Shown here: positions 16,411 through 25,378 of the stretch, piece by piece
How positions within the stretch are numbered: the stretch's first letter is position 1
How the letters are laid out: every line of letters begins with the position of its first letter
Program-made: the position numbers and the translations under genes
Notes under the pieces: generated by a model
What the model was told of the DNA's origin: nothing
The model's input: the letters and a program-made list of their open reading frames with translations, nothing else
Database searches by the model: none
Assembly: GCA_964491805.1 (NCBI GenBank)
Contig: CAZBGU010000002.1
Span: 1 to 64,000, forward strand
Reading direction: 5' to 3'
Origin: UBA11704 sp964491805
Lineage (GTDB): Bacteria > Patescibacteriota > Minisyncoccia > Phycocordibacterales > UBA5272
Length of the DNA stretch: 64,000 bases

Positions 16411-17691
16411 ATGAAAGACTTCATCAAAAAACTCACCCTGATCGCAATAACCTGGGAAGCAAAGGCTGTACTTGTGCGTCATAAACCATTTATTATAGGT
16501 GTGACAGGCAATCTCGGCAAGACATCCACCAAGGATGCGATCTATGCGGTGATGAAGGATCATTTTTATGTTAGACGAAGTGAGAAGAGTATGAATAGTG
16601 AGTTCGGTGTGCCACTTACCATTCTCGGAGAGAAGTCAGGGTGGAATAATCCGCTCAAATGGCTACTGATTATTATTCGAGGATTCTTTGTTGCGTTCTC
16701 TAAAGAGTACCCGACACATCTCGTGCTCGAGATTGGTGCTGATCGCCCAGGAGATATAAAAAGTATTACTTCATGGATTAAGCCAGATGTTACTGTTGTG
16801 ACACAGTTTGGGCAAGTGCCGGTACACATTGAATTCTTTCCTAGCCGCGATGCGGTTATAGAAGAGAAAGGTTACCTTGTGAGCGCTCTTCGTGACGGCG
16901 GTCTTTTTATTTATAACGCAGACGATCATGATTCCAAGAAGCTTCTCGAAAAAACAAAGGCGCATACACTAAGTTTTGGAATTCATGAAGCAGCTGATAT
17001 GAAAGCTTCAAATGTCCGTCTCTACGGTGCTCCACTTACTGGAACAGAAGCAGAGGTTAGTGTTGATGGTGCAACAGAACACCTCGTGCTTCCTGAGGTT
17101 GCTGGCAAGTCACCAGTATACTGTGCTCTCCCTGCACTTCTTGTTGCGAAGTTTCTTGCGATACCACAGGAGATTGCATGTGCGTCACTGCGGGATGCTG
17201 CGAAGCCTCGTGGACGTATGCGACTTCTTCAGGGAATGAATACATCAGTTATCATAGATGACTCATATAATGCTTCACCAAAGGCAGTAGAGCATGGTCT
17301 CAAGACGCTTTCAGAAATAGATACTTCTGGACGTAAGATTGCTGTGCTTGGTGACATGCTAGAGCTTGGTCTCCATACACGTGATGAGCATTACAAGATT
17401 GGTAAGATTGCAGCAAAGTCATGTCATAAATTGTTTACCGTCGGTATCAGGTCACGGGTTATTGCAGAAGGAGCTCTTGATGAAAAAATGTTAGATGAGA
17501 ATATTATGCAGTGTGATACATCGATCGATGCAGGGAAAGAGCTTGTGAAGATTCTTGAGCCTGGAGATATTGTCTATGTGAAGGGTTCTCAAAGTATGCG
17601 AATGGAGCGAGCGATATCGATGATACTAGCATCAACACACAACCCAAAAGCTGTGCTCGTGCGACAAGAAGATGAATGGATGAAGAGGTAA
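16411..17691 (+). CDS. murF: UDP-N-acetylmuramoyl-tripeptide--D-alanyl-D-alanine ligase (MurF-type Mur ligase)
   Basis: Adds the D-Ala-D-Ala dipeptide to the peptidoglycan precursor in the cytoplasm. P-loop GVTGNLGKTSTKDAI (about 30-44), the LEIGADRPGDI block typical of MurF, the central-domain YNADDHD motif and the C-terminal ligase domain opening with DDSYNASPKA (about 285) and GDMLELG are all present. The N-terminal UDP-binding domain is nearly absent: the P-loop is reached after about 30 residues instead of about 100 as in E. coli MurF. Similar short forms occur in CPR. The precise ligase type is therefore slightly less certain than the Mur family. Confidence 0.8.
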   Translation: MKDFIKKLTLIAITWEAKAVLVRHKPFIIGVTGNLGKTSTKDAIYAVMKDHFYVRRSEKSMNSEFGVPLTILGEKSGWNNPLKWLLIIIRGFFVAFSKEYPTHLVLEIGADRPGDIKSITSWIKPDVTVVTQFGQVPVHIEFFPSRDAVIEEKGYLVSALRDGGLFIYNADDHDSKKLLEKTKAHTLSFGIHEAADMKASNVRLYGAPLTGTEAEVSVDGATEHLVLPEVAGKSPVYCALPALLVAKFLAIPQEIACASLRDAAKPRGRMRLLQGMNTSVIIDDSYNASPKAVEHGLKTLSEIDTSGRKIAVLGDMLELGLHTRDEHYKIGKIAAKSCHKLFTVGIRSRVIAEGALDEKMLDENIMQCDTSIDAGKELVKILEPGDIVYVKGSQSMRMERAISMILASTHNPKAVLVRQEDEWMKR

Positions 17692-17738
17692 ACGATAAGT
17701 AGCAGGACTCAAAGTCTCGAAGTTGTTCACATATTTTC

Positions 17739-17767
17739 TGGACAATGTGAATTGTTTGTGGTAGTAT
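17739..17767 (+). promoter_or_regulatory. Sigma-70-type promoter of the hpf cassette
   Basis: TGGACA, a 17-base spacer and TAGTAT. Transcription would start near 17775, leaving a leader of about 70 bases with a small hairpin (ACCTGACAGGT) and a second one (GCTGTGGAACTGTTCCGCAGC). Confidence 0.65.
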
Positions 17768-17842
17768 TTCTCAACCTGACAGGTTCATCTGCAGGCGCTG
17801 TGGAACTGTTCCGCAGCATATCAAACCGATGAGGACATAGAC

Positions 17843-18244
17843 ATGCGACTCGTGTACGGCGATGGGTTCGCCAAGAACAAGGCGATCAAGGGCTACCTGG
17901 AGAGGAAGCTTGGGGCAGTGCTTGGTCACTTCAAGGACGTTCTCTCGGCCGTCCACATCAGCCTTCGGGTTGAAAGTGGTCACCGTGCCACAAGCGACAG
18001 CAAGGTTCTCCGAATGGTCATGAGGAGTACGAGGAGGAACCATGCGTTGGAGCAGACCGCGGACGACGCTTACAAGGCTGTCGACCTGTTGGTCGACAGG
18101 CTCGCGGACCTTGCCGTTTCCCTTAAGAGCATCCTCCGCTGCAAGAAGCGTGGGAAGGTGCCGGCCAAGCGGTTGCATCGCGATTGTCTTGCACAGCAAG
18201 ACAATGCAACCGTGTCCGGCGGCGTGAAGCTCGCCACAACCTAG
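17843..18244 (+). CDS. hpf: Cassette C: ribosome hibernation factor of the HPF/RaiA family
   Basis: Binds the 30S subunit in stationary phase and blocks or pairs idle ribosomes. The first 105 residues fit the HPF/YfiA (sigma-54 modulation) fold: VYGDGFAKNKAIKGYLERKLG, FKDVLSAVHISLRVES, and the closing helix ADDAYKAVDLLVDRLADLAVSLK. The last 25 residues (GKVPAKRLHRDCLAQQDNAT...) are unusual and coincide with a long imperfect hairpin in the DNA. Unlike its neighbours the gene is GC-rich, has a leader and GATGAGGA before the ATG, and its own strong terminator. The composition suggests transfer from a GC-richer source. Confidence 0.75.
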   Translation: MRLVYGDGFAKNKAIKGYLERKLGAVLGHFKDVLSAVHISLRVESGHRATSDSKVLRMVMRSTRRNHALEQTADDAYKAVDLLVDRLADLAVSLKSILRCKKRGKVPAKRLHRDCLAQQDNATVSGGVKLATT

Positions 18245-18277
18245 CTCGCTCCTCCTTGGAAGGCGGATCGAGCACAG

Positions 18278-18303
18278 AGGCGCCCCTTGGGGCGCCTTTC
18301 TCT
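18278..18303 (+). terminator. GC-rich terminator of cassette C
   Basis: GGCGCCCC and GGGGCGCC form a perfect stem around TT, followed by TTTCTCTTT. Confidence 0.9.
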
Positions 18304-18339
18304 TTCTCCTCTCTTCTTTATGTCGTATACTGTTTGTAT

Positions 18340-19056
18340 ATGTCACTGCACACTGTTTTTGATGAAGATGTATCATTGGTGACGAAGAAAGCAGGAGCTT
18401 ATGTTGAAGAGCTGTGTTCAGCATTTGATATACCGACACTTCTTCTTGTATCGGGCGGGTCTGCGCTTGATGTGCTTGAGTATGTTGATATTGCTCGTGC
18501 GTCACACCTTACCATCGGTATGTTGGATGAACGATATACACCTGATTCTTTTAATAATAATTTTCAGCAATTTCAAAAAACATCATTGTATACGAAGGCG
18601 CATGCTCATGGAGCAACATTCATCGATACGTCAGATCAGACGAATAAGACGATGAGCGATCTTGTCTTCATCATGGAGAACACTATTAGAAACTGGAAAC
18701 GAGATAATCCTACAGGGAAAATATATATTGTGGAAGGGGTTGGTGGTGACGGGCACACTGCAGGTATTATGCCATTCCCGGAGGATGAGACTTTATTTGA
18801 AAAGTTGTTCGAAGATTCTTCGGTTCTAGTTGTTGGTTATGATGCTAAGGACAAAAACCCTATACCACTTCGTATTACAGTCACTCTTACGTTTTTGCGA
18901 GACATGGTTGATGAGGCAGTTCTCTATGTAGTTGGTGACTCTAAAAGTGAGATCTTAAAAAAAATTATCGCAGTTGAAGGAAGTGTTGCAGAAATGCCAG
19001 CAAAGGTTGTTAAGGAGATGAAGTCTGTTACACTGTTTACTGATATACAATTATAG
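18340..19056 (+). CDS. pgl: 6-phosphogluconolactonase
   Basis: Hydrolyses 6-phosphogluconolactone, step two of the oxidative pentose phosphate pathway. The sugar-phosphate signature GVGGDGHTAGIMP (about 140-152) is characteristic of the 6PGL/glucosamine-6-phosphate isomerase family, with LLLVSGGSALDVL and MLDERYT as the other conserved blocks. The start was placed at the ATG eight bases after TATACT; an upstream open frame runs into cassette C and is not credible. zwf follows after two bases and gnd after that, which supports the lactonase assignment over nagB. Confidence 0.9.
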   Translation: MSLHTVFDEDVSLVTKKAGAYVEELCSAFDIPTLLLVSGGSALDVLEYVDIARASHLTIGMLDERYTPDSFNNNFQQFQKTSLYTKAHAHGATFIDTSDQTNKTMSDLVFIMENTIRNWKRDNPTGKIYIVEGVGGDGHTAGIMPFPEDETLFEKLFEDSSVLVVGYDAKDKNPIPLRITVTLTFLRDMVDEAVLYVVGDSKSEILKKIIAVEGSVAEMPAKVVKEMKSVTLFTDIQL

Positions 19057-19058
19057 TT

Positions 19059-20477
19059 ATGCAATTAACAACGACGACGATTAATATTTTTGCGCCAACT
19101 ACCATCGTTATCTTTGGAGTTACAGGTGACCTTGCAAAAAGAAAACTAATCCCCGCACTCTGGAATCTTTATAAAAATAATCATCTCCCAAAGAACTTTG
19201 CCATCGTTGGTTTCGCGCGAAGCGAATGGTCTGATACTGACATTCAGAATTACTTCAAGACAGTACTAAGAGATGCTGGTTTTGCAATAGATGAAGCGAT
19301 CGACCAAGAAAAATTTTTCACACAGTTGAGCCACGTTAATGGTGACTTCACTACTATCGATGCATATAAGAGTCTTCTTGCGAAGATTGAAGATATCGAC
19401 AACAAGATCGGCATGTGTGGTGATAAGATTTTTCACCTTGCAGTTCCACCGTCACTGTATGAATGTATTTTCGAGAACCTTCATACTTCCGGACTTAGTG
19501 ACCTTTGTAGCGGGGTCGGGGGGTGGACGCGTATTCTCGTAGAGAAGCCATTTGGTGATAACTGGGATTCTGCGCAGAAGCTAGACCAGAAGCTCGGATC
19601 GCTTTTTAAGGAAGAACAAATTTTCCGTGTTGATCACTACATGAGTAAAGAGGTGATGCAGAATATTCTTGCGTTTCGTTTCGCTAACTCACTTTTTGAA
19701 CATATGTGGGATACGCGATTTATTGAGGCGGTTAACATTAAACTATGGGAAAAAAACGGAATAGAAGGGCGCGGTGCGTTTTATGATAAGAATGGCGCAC
19801 TTCGTGATGTTGGTCAGAATCATGTACTTCAGATGCTTAGTTTTGTGGCAATGGAAGATCCTGGAATTATGGACCCGAAGAAGATTCGTCAGGCAAGAGC
19901 TAAGGTGCTTGAGGCACTTCGTATTATCTCTCCAGATGATATGATCCGCCGTGTAAAGCGTGCTCAATATAATGGATATCTAGAAGAGAAAAATGTTGCC
20001 ATTAACTCGAAGACAGAAACTTTTTTCAAAATAGAGGCATTTGTTGACAACGAACGATGGAAGGATGTTCCGTTTACACTTGAGAGTGGCAAAGGGATGC
20101 TTGAGAACAAAACGGAGATTGAAATCGTTTTTAAAGGTAAGACATTCTGCCTTCTTCTTCCAGATCAAGAAGTGCTTTGCCCGCAGAACAAATTAATTTT
20201 TAATATTCAACCCCATGAAGGTATCTCCGTCACGTTCTGGTCCAAGAAGCCGGGGTTCGGTACAGTGCTTGAGCCAAAAACTATGTCTTTTGAATATGGT
20301 GAAGCGAAAGGTCAGATACCCGATGCTTATGAGCGTGTCATCTATGACTGTATTGTTGGTGATCAGACATTGTTTACGAGCACAGAAGAGGTTCTGTCAT
20401 CATGGAAATTTATTACACCTATTCTTGAAAACTTCGACAAAGTTCCACTCGATAAGTACACTACCAATCAAGGATAG
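19059..20477 (+). CDS. zwf: Glucose-6-phosphate 1-dehydrogenase
   Basis: Oxidises glucose-6-phosphate to 6-phosphogluconolactone and makes NADPH. The dinucleotide-binding GVTGDLAKRKLIPAL (about 20-34) and the substrate motif RVDHYMSKE (about 190; RIDHYLGKE in other species, with the catalytic His) are clear, as is EKPFGDNWDSA. 472 residues, near the usual 480-500. Second gene of pgl-zwf-gnd, two bases after pgl, so translation is probably coupled. Confidence 0.95.
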   Translation: MQLTTTTINIFAPTTIVIFGVTGDLAKRKLIPALWNLYKNNHLPKNFAIVGFARSEWSDTDIQNYFKTVLRDAGFAIDEAIDQEKFFTQLSHVNGDFTTIDAYKSLLAKIEDIDNKIGMCGDKIFHLAVPPSLYECIFENLHTSGLSDLCSGVGGWTRILVEKPFGDNWDSAQKLDQKLGSLFKEEQIFRVDHYMSKEVMQNILAFRFANSLFEHMWDTRFIEAVNIKLWEKNGIEGRGAFYDKNGALRDVGQNHVLQMLSFVAMEDPGIMDPKKIRQARAKVLEALRIISPDDMIRRVKRAQYNGYLEEKNVAINSKTETFFKIEAFVDNERWKDVPFTLESGKGMLENKTEIEIVFKGKTFCLLLPDQEVLCPQNKLIFNIQPHEGISVTFWSKKPGFGTVLEPKTMSFEYGEAKGQIPDAYERVIYDCIVGDQTLFTSTEEVLSSWKFITPILENFDKVPLDKYTTNQG

Positions 20478-20502
20478 TCATTAAAAAACACAAAACACAC
20501 TT

Positions 20503-21402
20503 ATGAAAAAAGAAATTGCATACATCGGGCTTGGTAAAATGGGATTCAATATGGTAGAGAGACTCCTTGAGAAAGGGTATGATGTTGCTGTGTTTGACAA
20601 GAATACTGATGCCGTTGATCAACTTGTTAAGAAAGGTGCTCGCCATGCAGAAAATATAGCTGATCTTATTTTTAAAGTGTCAGGTCCTCGTCTCGTATGG
20701 ATTATGGTTCCTCATGTTGCAGTTGACCCAGTACTCGCAGAAGTTTCCCCGCTTCTTGTCTCTGGTGATGTTGTTATTGATGGAGGCAATTCACCATACC
20801 TTGAGTCTGTTCGTCGAGGGAAGGAGCTTGCAGAGAGAGGTGTTAATTTCTTAGATGCAGGTATTTCAGGAGGGCCATCAGGTGCACGCCATGGCGCATG
20901 CACTATGGTTGGTGGTGACGAGTCAGTGTACGAGGAATACAGAGTTCTCTTCGAGGATATCTCGGCACCAGGTGCATATGGATATATGGGGTCATCTGGT
21001 GCAGGACACTTCGTTAAGATGGTACACAATGGTATTGAGTACGGAATGATGCAAGCAATTGCAGAAGGGTTCGCTGTTCTTAAGAAGTCAGAGTTTAATA
21101 TTGGTCTTACAGAAGCATCTCGTGTGTATAATAATCAGAGCGTGATCCAGTCGCGACTCATCGAATGGCTCATGAATGCATACAAGGAACAAGGTGAGTC
21201 TCTTGAAGGTGTTTCCGGCGAGGTTGATAGTACAGGAGAGGGTGCTTGGACTGTTGATGCAGCAAAGAGACTAGGGGTACCTGTTCCTGTAATCGAAGGT
21301 GCACTTCATTTTCGTGAACAATCAAAAGGTAACCCAAGTTATGAAGGTCAGATTCTTTCTGCGCTTCGCAACCAGTTCGGTGGTCACAGCTTTAAGTTGT
21401 AA
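20503..21402 (+). CDS. gnd: 6-phosphogluconate dehydrogenase, short form
   Basis: Oxidative decarboxylation of 6-phosphogluconate to ribulose-5-phosphate. N-terminal Rossmann motif GLGKMGFNMVERL, substrate block GISGGPSGARHGACTMVGG and catalytic GHFVKMVHNGIEYGMMQ with the essential Lys and Glu-Tyr. At 299 residues it is the short, tetrameric type (GndA-like, often NAD-preferring) rather than the 470-residue dimeric enzyme. Third gene of the operon, 25 bases after zwf. Confidence 0.93.
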   Translation: MKKEIAYIGLGKMGFNMVERLLEKGYDVAVFDKNTDAVDQLVKKGARHAENIADLIFKVSGPRLVWIMVPHVAVDPVLAEVSPLLVSGDVVIDGGNSPYLESVRRGKELAERGVNFLDAGISGGPSGARHGACTMVGGDESVYEEYRVLFEDISAPGAYGYMGSSGAGHFVKMVHNGIEYGMMQAIAEGFAVLKKSEFNIGLTEASRVYNNQSVIQSRLIEWLMNAYKEQGESLEGVSGEVDSTGEGAWTVDAAKRLGVPVPVIEGALHFREQSKGNPSYEGQILSALRNQFGGHSFKL

Positions 21403-21428
21403 TTTTATTAATCGTTATTGTACAGTAT

Positions 21429-22373
21429 ATGGAACAACCAAATCTTCACATTCTAGAAACATTTACTCTCGAAAACATCCCTGATCTTGACACTGTGGTG
21501 CTTGGTGCTCTTGAGCGGTTCGAGCATGAGACACTTCCTACTATCCCGTTTGATGTTTATAAACGTCCGCTTGTCGTCGGGTCAGGTAATGCGGAAGCAA
21601 CTGGAAGAATTATCTTTGAAAAGTCTGACGCTATCTTTGCGTCAGAGAGCAACTATGAAGAAAAGTTACAGAATATTCCTTCAATCGATGGTGTAATTCT
21701 TGTGTCTGCATCAGGAGGTAAGCATGCACCTATTATTGCTAAACGTGCAAAGGAACTTGGTAAGCATGTTACGCTTATAACCGATACAGACCATAATTTA
21801 ACCGAAAAAGAACTTGATAAGCAGCACCATGATCAGGAGTTTCTTTTTCCTAAGAATCGTGAGCCATACACGTACAATACATCAACATATCTTAGTATGA
21901 TTCTTGGCTATACGCGCGAGGATCCTGTGCAGATTGCAAAGTTTATCAAAGAGCATGTTGATGTGATTGATTTTTCAAAGTTTGCATCATTTGATAAATA
22001 TTACCTTATTGTTCCAACACAGTTCTCCGGTGTTATTAGAATGCTTCAGGTAAAATTTATCGAGCTATTTGGTCGTAATATCGCCCGTGATGTTGAGACG
22101 TCAGAATACGTAAAACATGCAACAACAGTTGTGCCTGCGAATGAACTCTTTCTTAGTTTTGGATATGAGAATACATCGTGGGGAAATGAATTGTCTCGAG
22201 TGAATGTACCATTACCTGAATGGGCTGGCTATGGAACCATGGTAGCAGTTGCTTACTATGTAATTGGCAAAATACAAAAGCAGCACCCTCCATACTTCAA
22301 GCAGCATATTGCAAAGTACACAGAAGAAATTTCGAAAGTATTTGGTGAGGAAATTAAACCAATCGTTGGATAA
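21429..22373 (+). CDS. SIS-domain sugar-phosphate isomerase, PGI/PMI-like
   Basis: A 314-residue protein with a divided SIS fold: RPLVVGSGNAEATGRIIFE and VILVSASGGKHAPIIAKRA in the first half, IVPTQFSGVIRMLQVKFIELFG and a conserved EYVKHATTVV in the second. The order resembles bifunctional phosphoglucose/phosphomannose isomerases. As the last gene of the pgl-zwf-gnd run it would interconvert fructose-6-P and glucose-6-P and so feed the pathway; that role is inference from context. A 27-bp palindrome follows it. Confidence 0.7.
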   Translation: MEQPNLHILETFTLENIPDLDTVVLGALERFEHETLPTIPFDVYKRPLVVGSGNAEATGRIIFEKSDAIFASESNYEEKLQNIPSIDGVILVSASGGKHAPIIAKRAKELGKHVTLITDTDHNLTEKELDKQHHDQEFLFPKNREPYTYNTSTYLSMILGYTREDPVQIAKFIKEHVDVIDFSKFASFDKYYLIVPTQFSGVIRMLQVKFIELFGRNIARDVETSEYVKHATTVVPANELFLSFGYENTSWGNELSRVNVPLPEWAGYGTMVAVAYYVIGKIQKQHPPYFKQHIAKYTEEISKVFGEEIKPIVG

Positions 22374-22422
22374 GGTACAGCCGTTAGCCATTAATTATTA
22401 GCCGGTAGCCTTTATCTAAAAT

Positions 22423-22479
22423 GCAATCTAAAGCATGAGCAAGACAACCGGTGGTTGTCTTGCTCATGCTTTAGATTGC
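22423..22479. terminator. 27-bp perfect palindrome, probable two-way terminator
   Basis: Arms 22423-22449 and 22453-22479 are exact reverse complements around GGT. It separates the pentose phosphate operon from the convergent zinc-finger microprotein gene. There is no T run, so it may also be an RNA stabiliser or a cruciform. Confidence 0.7.
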
Positions 22480-22500
22480 GATCTGTTGCTAAAATGATTG

Positions 22501-22650
22501 CTATCTTTTCTTCCTTCTTTCCATCGCACTTTTTCTACACTTACTACTACAAAACTTTACCGTCTCCCAGTCATCGCGCTCCTGGAAACTTTTTCTTGTG
22601 TTTAGGTCTACTTTGCACACAATGCACTTTTTATCTGCTTTTGATGTCAT
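22501..22650 (-). CDS. DUF2256-like treble-clef zinc-finger microprotein
   Basis: A 49-residue basic protein with CxxC (CIVC, residues 9-12) and CSSKC (34-38) around R..W..V.FC, the pattern of DUF2256/short FCS-type zinc fingers: KKCIVCKVDLNTRKSF, DDWETVKFCSSKC, then a lysine/arginine-rich tail (RKSAMERRKKR) that could bind nucleic acid. Function unknown. It starts at ATG and ends at TAG; its size keeps it below usual gene-calling limits. Confidence 0.7.
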   Translation of the reverse strand: MTSKADKKCIVCKVDLNTRKSFQERDDWETVKFCSSKCRKSAMERRKKR

Positions 22651-22741
22651 GGTTATAGTATTTTAGTTGTATTGTATCACATGGGTAGTCTTTGCACGCT
22701 TGCTATGTGTATTGATACTGTTTTTATGTATACTGATGGAC

Positions 22742-23812
22742 ATGATTTCCAAGGAACGTATTCAAAGTCTTCTTGATCAGGCCGTTTTGTCTCATGTGTT
22801 TCCTGGTTATGCAGCAGCTGTTGTTACTTCACAAGAAAGTCTTTTTTTTACAGGAGGGAAGCATACATACGATGATTCGTCTCTAAAAGTTACTGAAGAT
22901 ACACTCTATGATGTTGCGTCTCTTACAAAAATACTCGGACCGATGTCGGTCATGATGTTACTCGTAGGTTCTGATAAGGTACATCTTGATGACCCTATCG
23001 GTGTATATCTACCAGAATTTGTTACAGATACATACAAAAAAGAGGCGACAATTAGGCATCTTCTAACGTACACACTGGATTATGATTTACCAGGAGGGGC
23101 TAAGTCTCTCATGAAGGAGATTTCACCGGATGAGCTTGTGGCCCGTATGATACAACTACCACTCAAATGTGCTCCTGGGACGTCATACATGTACTCTAAC
23201 ATCACAGCTTTTATCCTGACTAAGGTTATAGAAAAGATTACTGGCGAGATATTGTATGATACAGTTAGTCGTGATATTTTTTCTCCTCTCGAAATGTCGA
23301 CAGCAACTTTCTTTCCAGATAAAAATATGTGGCAACAGATTCCACCTACAGAAATAACAGAAGACCGAGGTGTTGTGCAGGGGTTTGTCCACGATGAGTC
23401 TACGTACCATCTTCAGTCTGGTAATAAGAGTAGCGGAGCGGCAGGTCTTTTTGCTTCAGTTAAAGATGTTGCAAAGTTCCTTTCTATGGTTGTCGCTGGT
23501 GGATCTATACATGGTGAAAGATTTTTTTCGCCTACAATAGTTAATGCATGGACAGAGAACCAGTTTCCTGATCTACTTCCAACACTCACCCCGCTTGGGT
23601 GGGGAGACTTTAACAATGAATTCATTGATCCTGAGCACGGTAAATGTGTTGTAAAAGGTGGCTTCACTGGGTGTTTTATGGCATGTAATCTCGAGAATGC
23701 TGTAGGGTTCGTCATACTTTCTAATACAACATACCCTGTAAGGCCAAAGGACAGAGCACAGTTCAATGTCATCAAGAAAGAAATTTTAAACCTTCTCACA
23801 AACGAAAAGTAG
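22742..23812 (+). CDS. Serine hydrolase of the beta-lactamase (class C/PBP4*) family
   Basis: The nucleophile motif SxxK appears as SLTK (in LYDVASLTKILG), the second motif YxN as YSN (in TSYMYSNIT), and GGFTG near the C-terminus stands in for the third (H/K-x-G) motif. Family members are beta-lactamases, D-aminopeptidases, esterases and peptidoglycan carboxypeptidases; this one cannot be assigned further. The start is placed at the ATG seven bases after TATACT; an in-frame upstream region encodes a hydrophobic stretch (ARLLCVLILFLCIL) that would be a signal anchor if the longer form were used, so the location (cytoplasm or surface) is open. Confidence 0.75.
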   Translation: MISKERIQSLLDQAVLSHVFPGYAAAVVTSQESLFFTGGKHTYDDSSLKVTEDTLYDVASLTKILGPMSVMMLLVGSDKVHLDDPIGVYLPEFVTDTYKKEATIRHLLTYTLDYDLPGGAKSLMKEISPDELVARMIQLPLKCAPGTSYMYSNITAFILTKVIEKITGEILYDTVSRDIFSPLEMSTATFFPDKNMWQQIPPTEITEDRGVVQGFVHDESTYHLQSGNKSSGAAGLFASVKDVAKFLSMVVAGGSIHGERFFSPTIVNAWTENQFPDLLPTLTPLGWGDFNNEFIDPEHGKCVVKGGFTGCFMACNLENAVGFVILSNTTYPVRPKDRAQFNVIKKEILNLLTNEK

Positions 23813-23994
23813 AAGTTGTTTTTATCTACATCACTTCGTTCTTTTGGAATGTTGTAGAATCTTGTAATTGGCACTTTAGGTATTGATGTAGTGTATACAA
23901 AGCTTCTCTGCAACATGTTTAGGAGTATACTTATTGTGTGTGTCGGGGTATAGAGCCTCGAATTACTAGTAAGAGCTAACTTTTATTTACGAGC

Positions 23995-25368
23995 ATGTTA
24001 GAACAGATACTTATACTCTCACGTGTACAGTTTGCTGGCACCGCCGCATTTCATATTCTCTTTCCAATGATGTCTATTGGCCTGTCATTGTATCTTTTTA
24101 TTATGGAATGTTTATGGCTCTACACAAAAAAAGAAACATACTACCGACAGTTGCGGTTTTGGATGAAAATATTTGTATTATCATTTGCAGTTGGTGTGGC
24201 GACAGGTTTTCCTATGGCATTTCAGTTTGGTACTAATTGGTCAGGGTTTGCTACTACTGCAGGTTCGTTCTTTGGTAACCTTATCGGTTTTGAAACAACA
24301 ATAGCATTTACTATGGAGACTGCCTTTCTCGGCATTTTTATTTTTGGATGGAACCGTGTTCCGAAGCTTGTTCATCTCGCTTCTAACTTTCTAGTCCTCT
24401 TTGCGGCGTCGCTCTCTGCTTTTTGGATTATTGCGGCTAATTCATGGATGCAATTGCCTATGGGGGTACATCTTCAAGAAGGTAAGGTGGTCGTGGATAA
24501 CTATTATGCTGCAATTTTTAATCCCGATACAATAATCACGTACGTTCATATGTGGTTTGCTTGTGTAGAAGCTACGATATTCTTGATCGGCGGTATTGCC
24601 GCATGGGGAATTCTTAAACATCATACACATGATGCATACCGAGACTTTTTTGCTAAGACGTTACAGTATTTAGTTGTGCTCGGATGTATTGTGACTGTGG
24701 TTCAGATTTATTTTGGTGACGTATCTGGCAGAGTTGTTGCGCAGTATCAACCAGAGAAACTTGCAGCATATGAACTACATTGGAACACTAATATGCCAGG
24801 AGAAGGAGCACCACTTCATCTTCTTGCATGGCCAAACAGTGCCGGTAATGGGAATACATTTGAGATTTCGATTCCCAACATGCTTAGTATTCTTTCTACT
24901 CATTCTATGACAGGACCGGTTCCTGGACTGAATAGTTTCGCTGCTTACGATAGGCCAACAACGGCAGAGTCGGTAACAGTATTTTATTCCTTCCGAGCAA
25001 TGTTTGGTATAGGTATTCTACTGTTTCTACTTATGGTAACGAGCTTGCTTTATTTACGACGAGGCATGTTGCGCTCTGAGCGCATACTGAAGCACACAAC
25101 GTTCCTCAATCTATGGGTATGGTCAATACCGTTTGGATTTCTTGCGGCAGAGGCAGGGTGGATGGTTCGTGAAATTGGTCGTCAGCCATGGATGATATAT
25201 CGTATGCTACGTGTAAGTGAATCTATCTCTGTTGGTCTTAGTCCAGTTGTTGTCAGTGTTGTGATGTGTGCTATTGCTCTTCTTTATCTTACATTGTTAG
25301 CTGTCTTCGTGTATTTCGTTAGAAAGATTACTCTCAAAGGTCCAGATCTTACTAGTCCTATCCACTAA
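23995..25368 (+). CDS. cydA: Cytochrome bd ubiquinol oxidase subunit I
   Basis: Quinol:O2 oxidoreductase subunit that carries hemes b558, b595 and d in the membrane. The heme ligand His in QFAGTAAFHILFPMM, the paired glutamates in ETTIAFTMETAFLGIFIFGW (E99/E107 equivalents), the second His ligand in TYVHMWFACVEATIF and the GRQPW motif after the Met ligand (AGWMVREIGRQPW) are all there. 457 residues with nine hydrophobic segments; the Q-loop is of the short type. cydB follows after 10 bases. No cydDC or small cydX is visible here. Membrane-bound oxygen reduction is unusual for Parcubacteria. Confidence 0.96.
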   Translation: MLEQILILSRVQFAGTAAFHILFPMMSIGLSLYLFIMECLWLYTKKETYYRQLRFWMKIFVLSFAVGVATGFPMAFQFGTNWSGFATTAGSFFGNLIGFETTIAFTMETAFLGIFIFGWNRVPKLVHLASNFLVLFAASLSAFWIIAANSWMQLPMGVHLQEGKVVVDNYYAAIFNPDTIITYVHMWFACVEATIFLIGGIAAWGILKHHTHDAYRDFFAKTLQYLVVLGCIVTVVQIYFGDVSGRVVAQYQPEKLAAYELHWNTNMPGEGAPLHLLAWPNSAGNGNTFEISIPNMLSILSTHSMTGPVPGLNSFAAYDRPTTAESVTVFYSFRAMFGIGILLFLLMVTSLLYLRRGMLRSERILKHTTFLNLWVWSIPFGFLAAEAGWMVREIGRQPWMIYRMLRVSESISVGLSPVVVSVVMCAIALLYLTLLAVFVYFVRKITLKGPDLTSPIH

Positions 25369-25378
25369 ATAAAACACT

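Noticed and set aside
17771..18505. 244-codon minus-strand frame opposite the hibernation factor
   Set aside because: It shadows a recognisable HPF gene and runs into pgl; low-complexity His/Gln start, no family.
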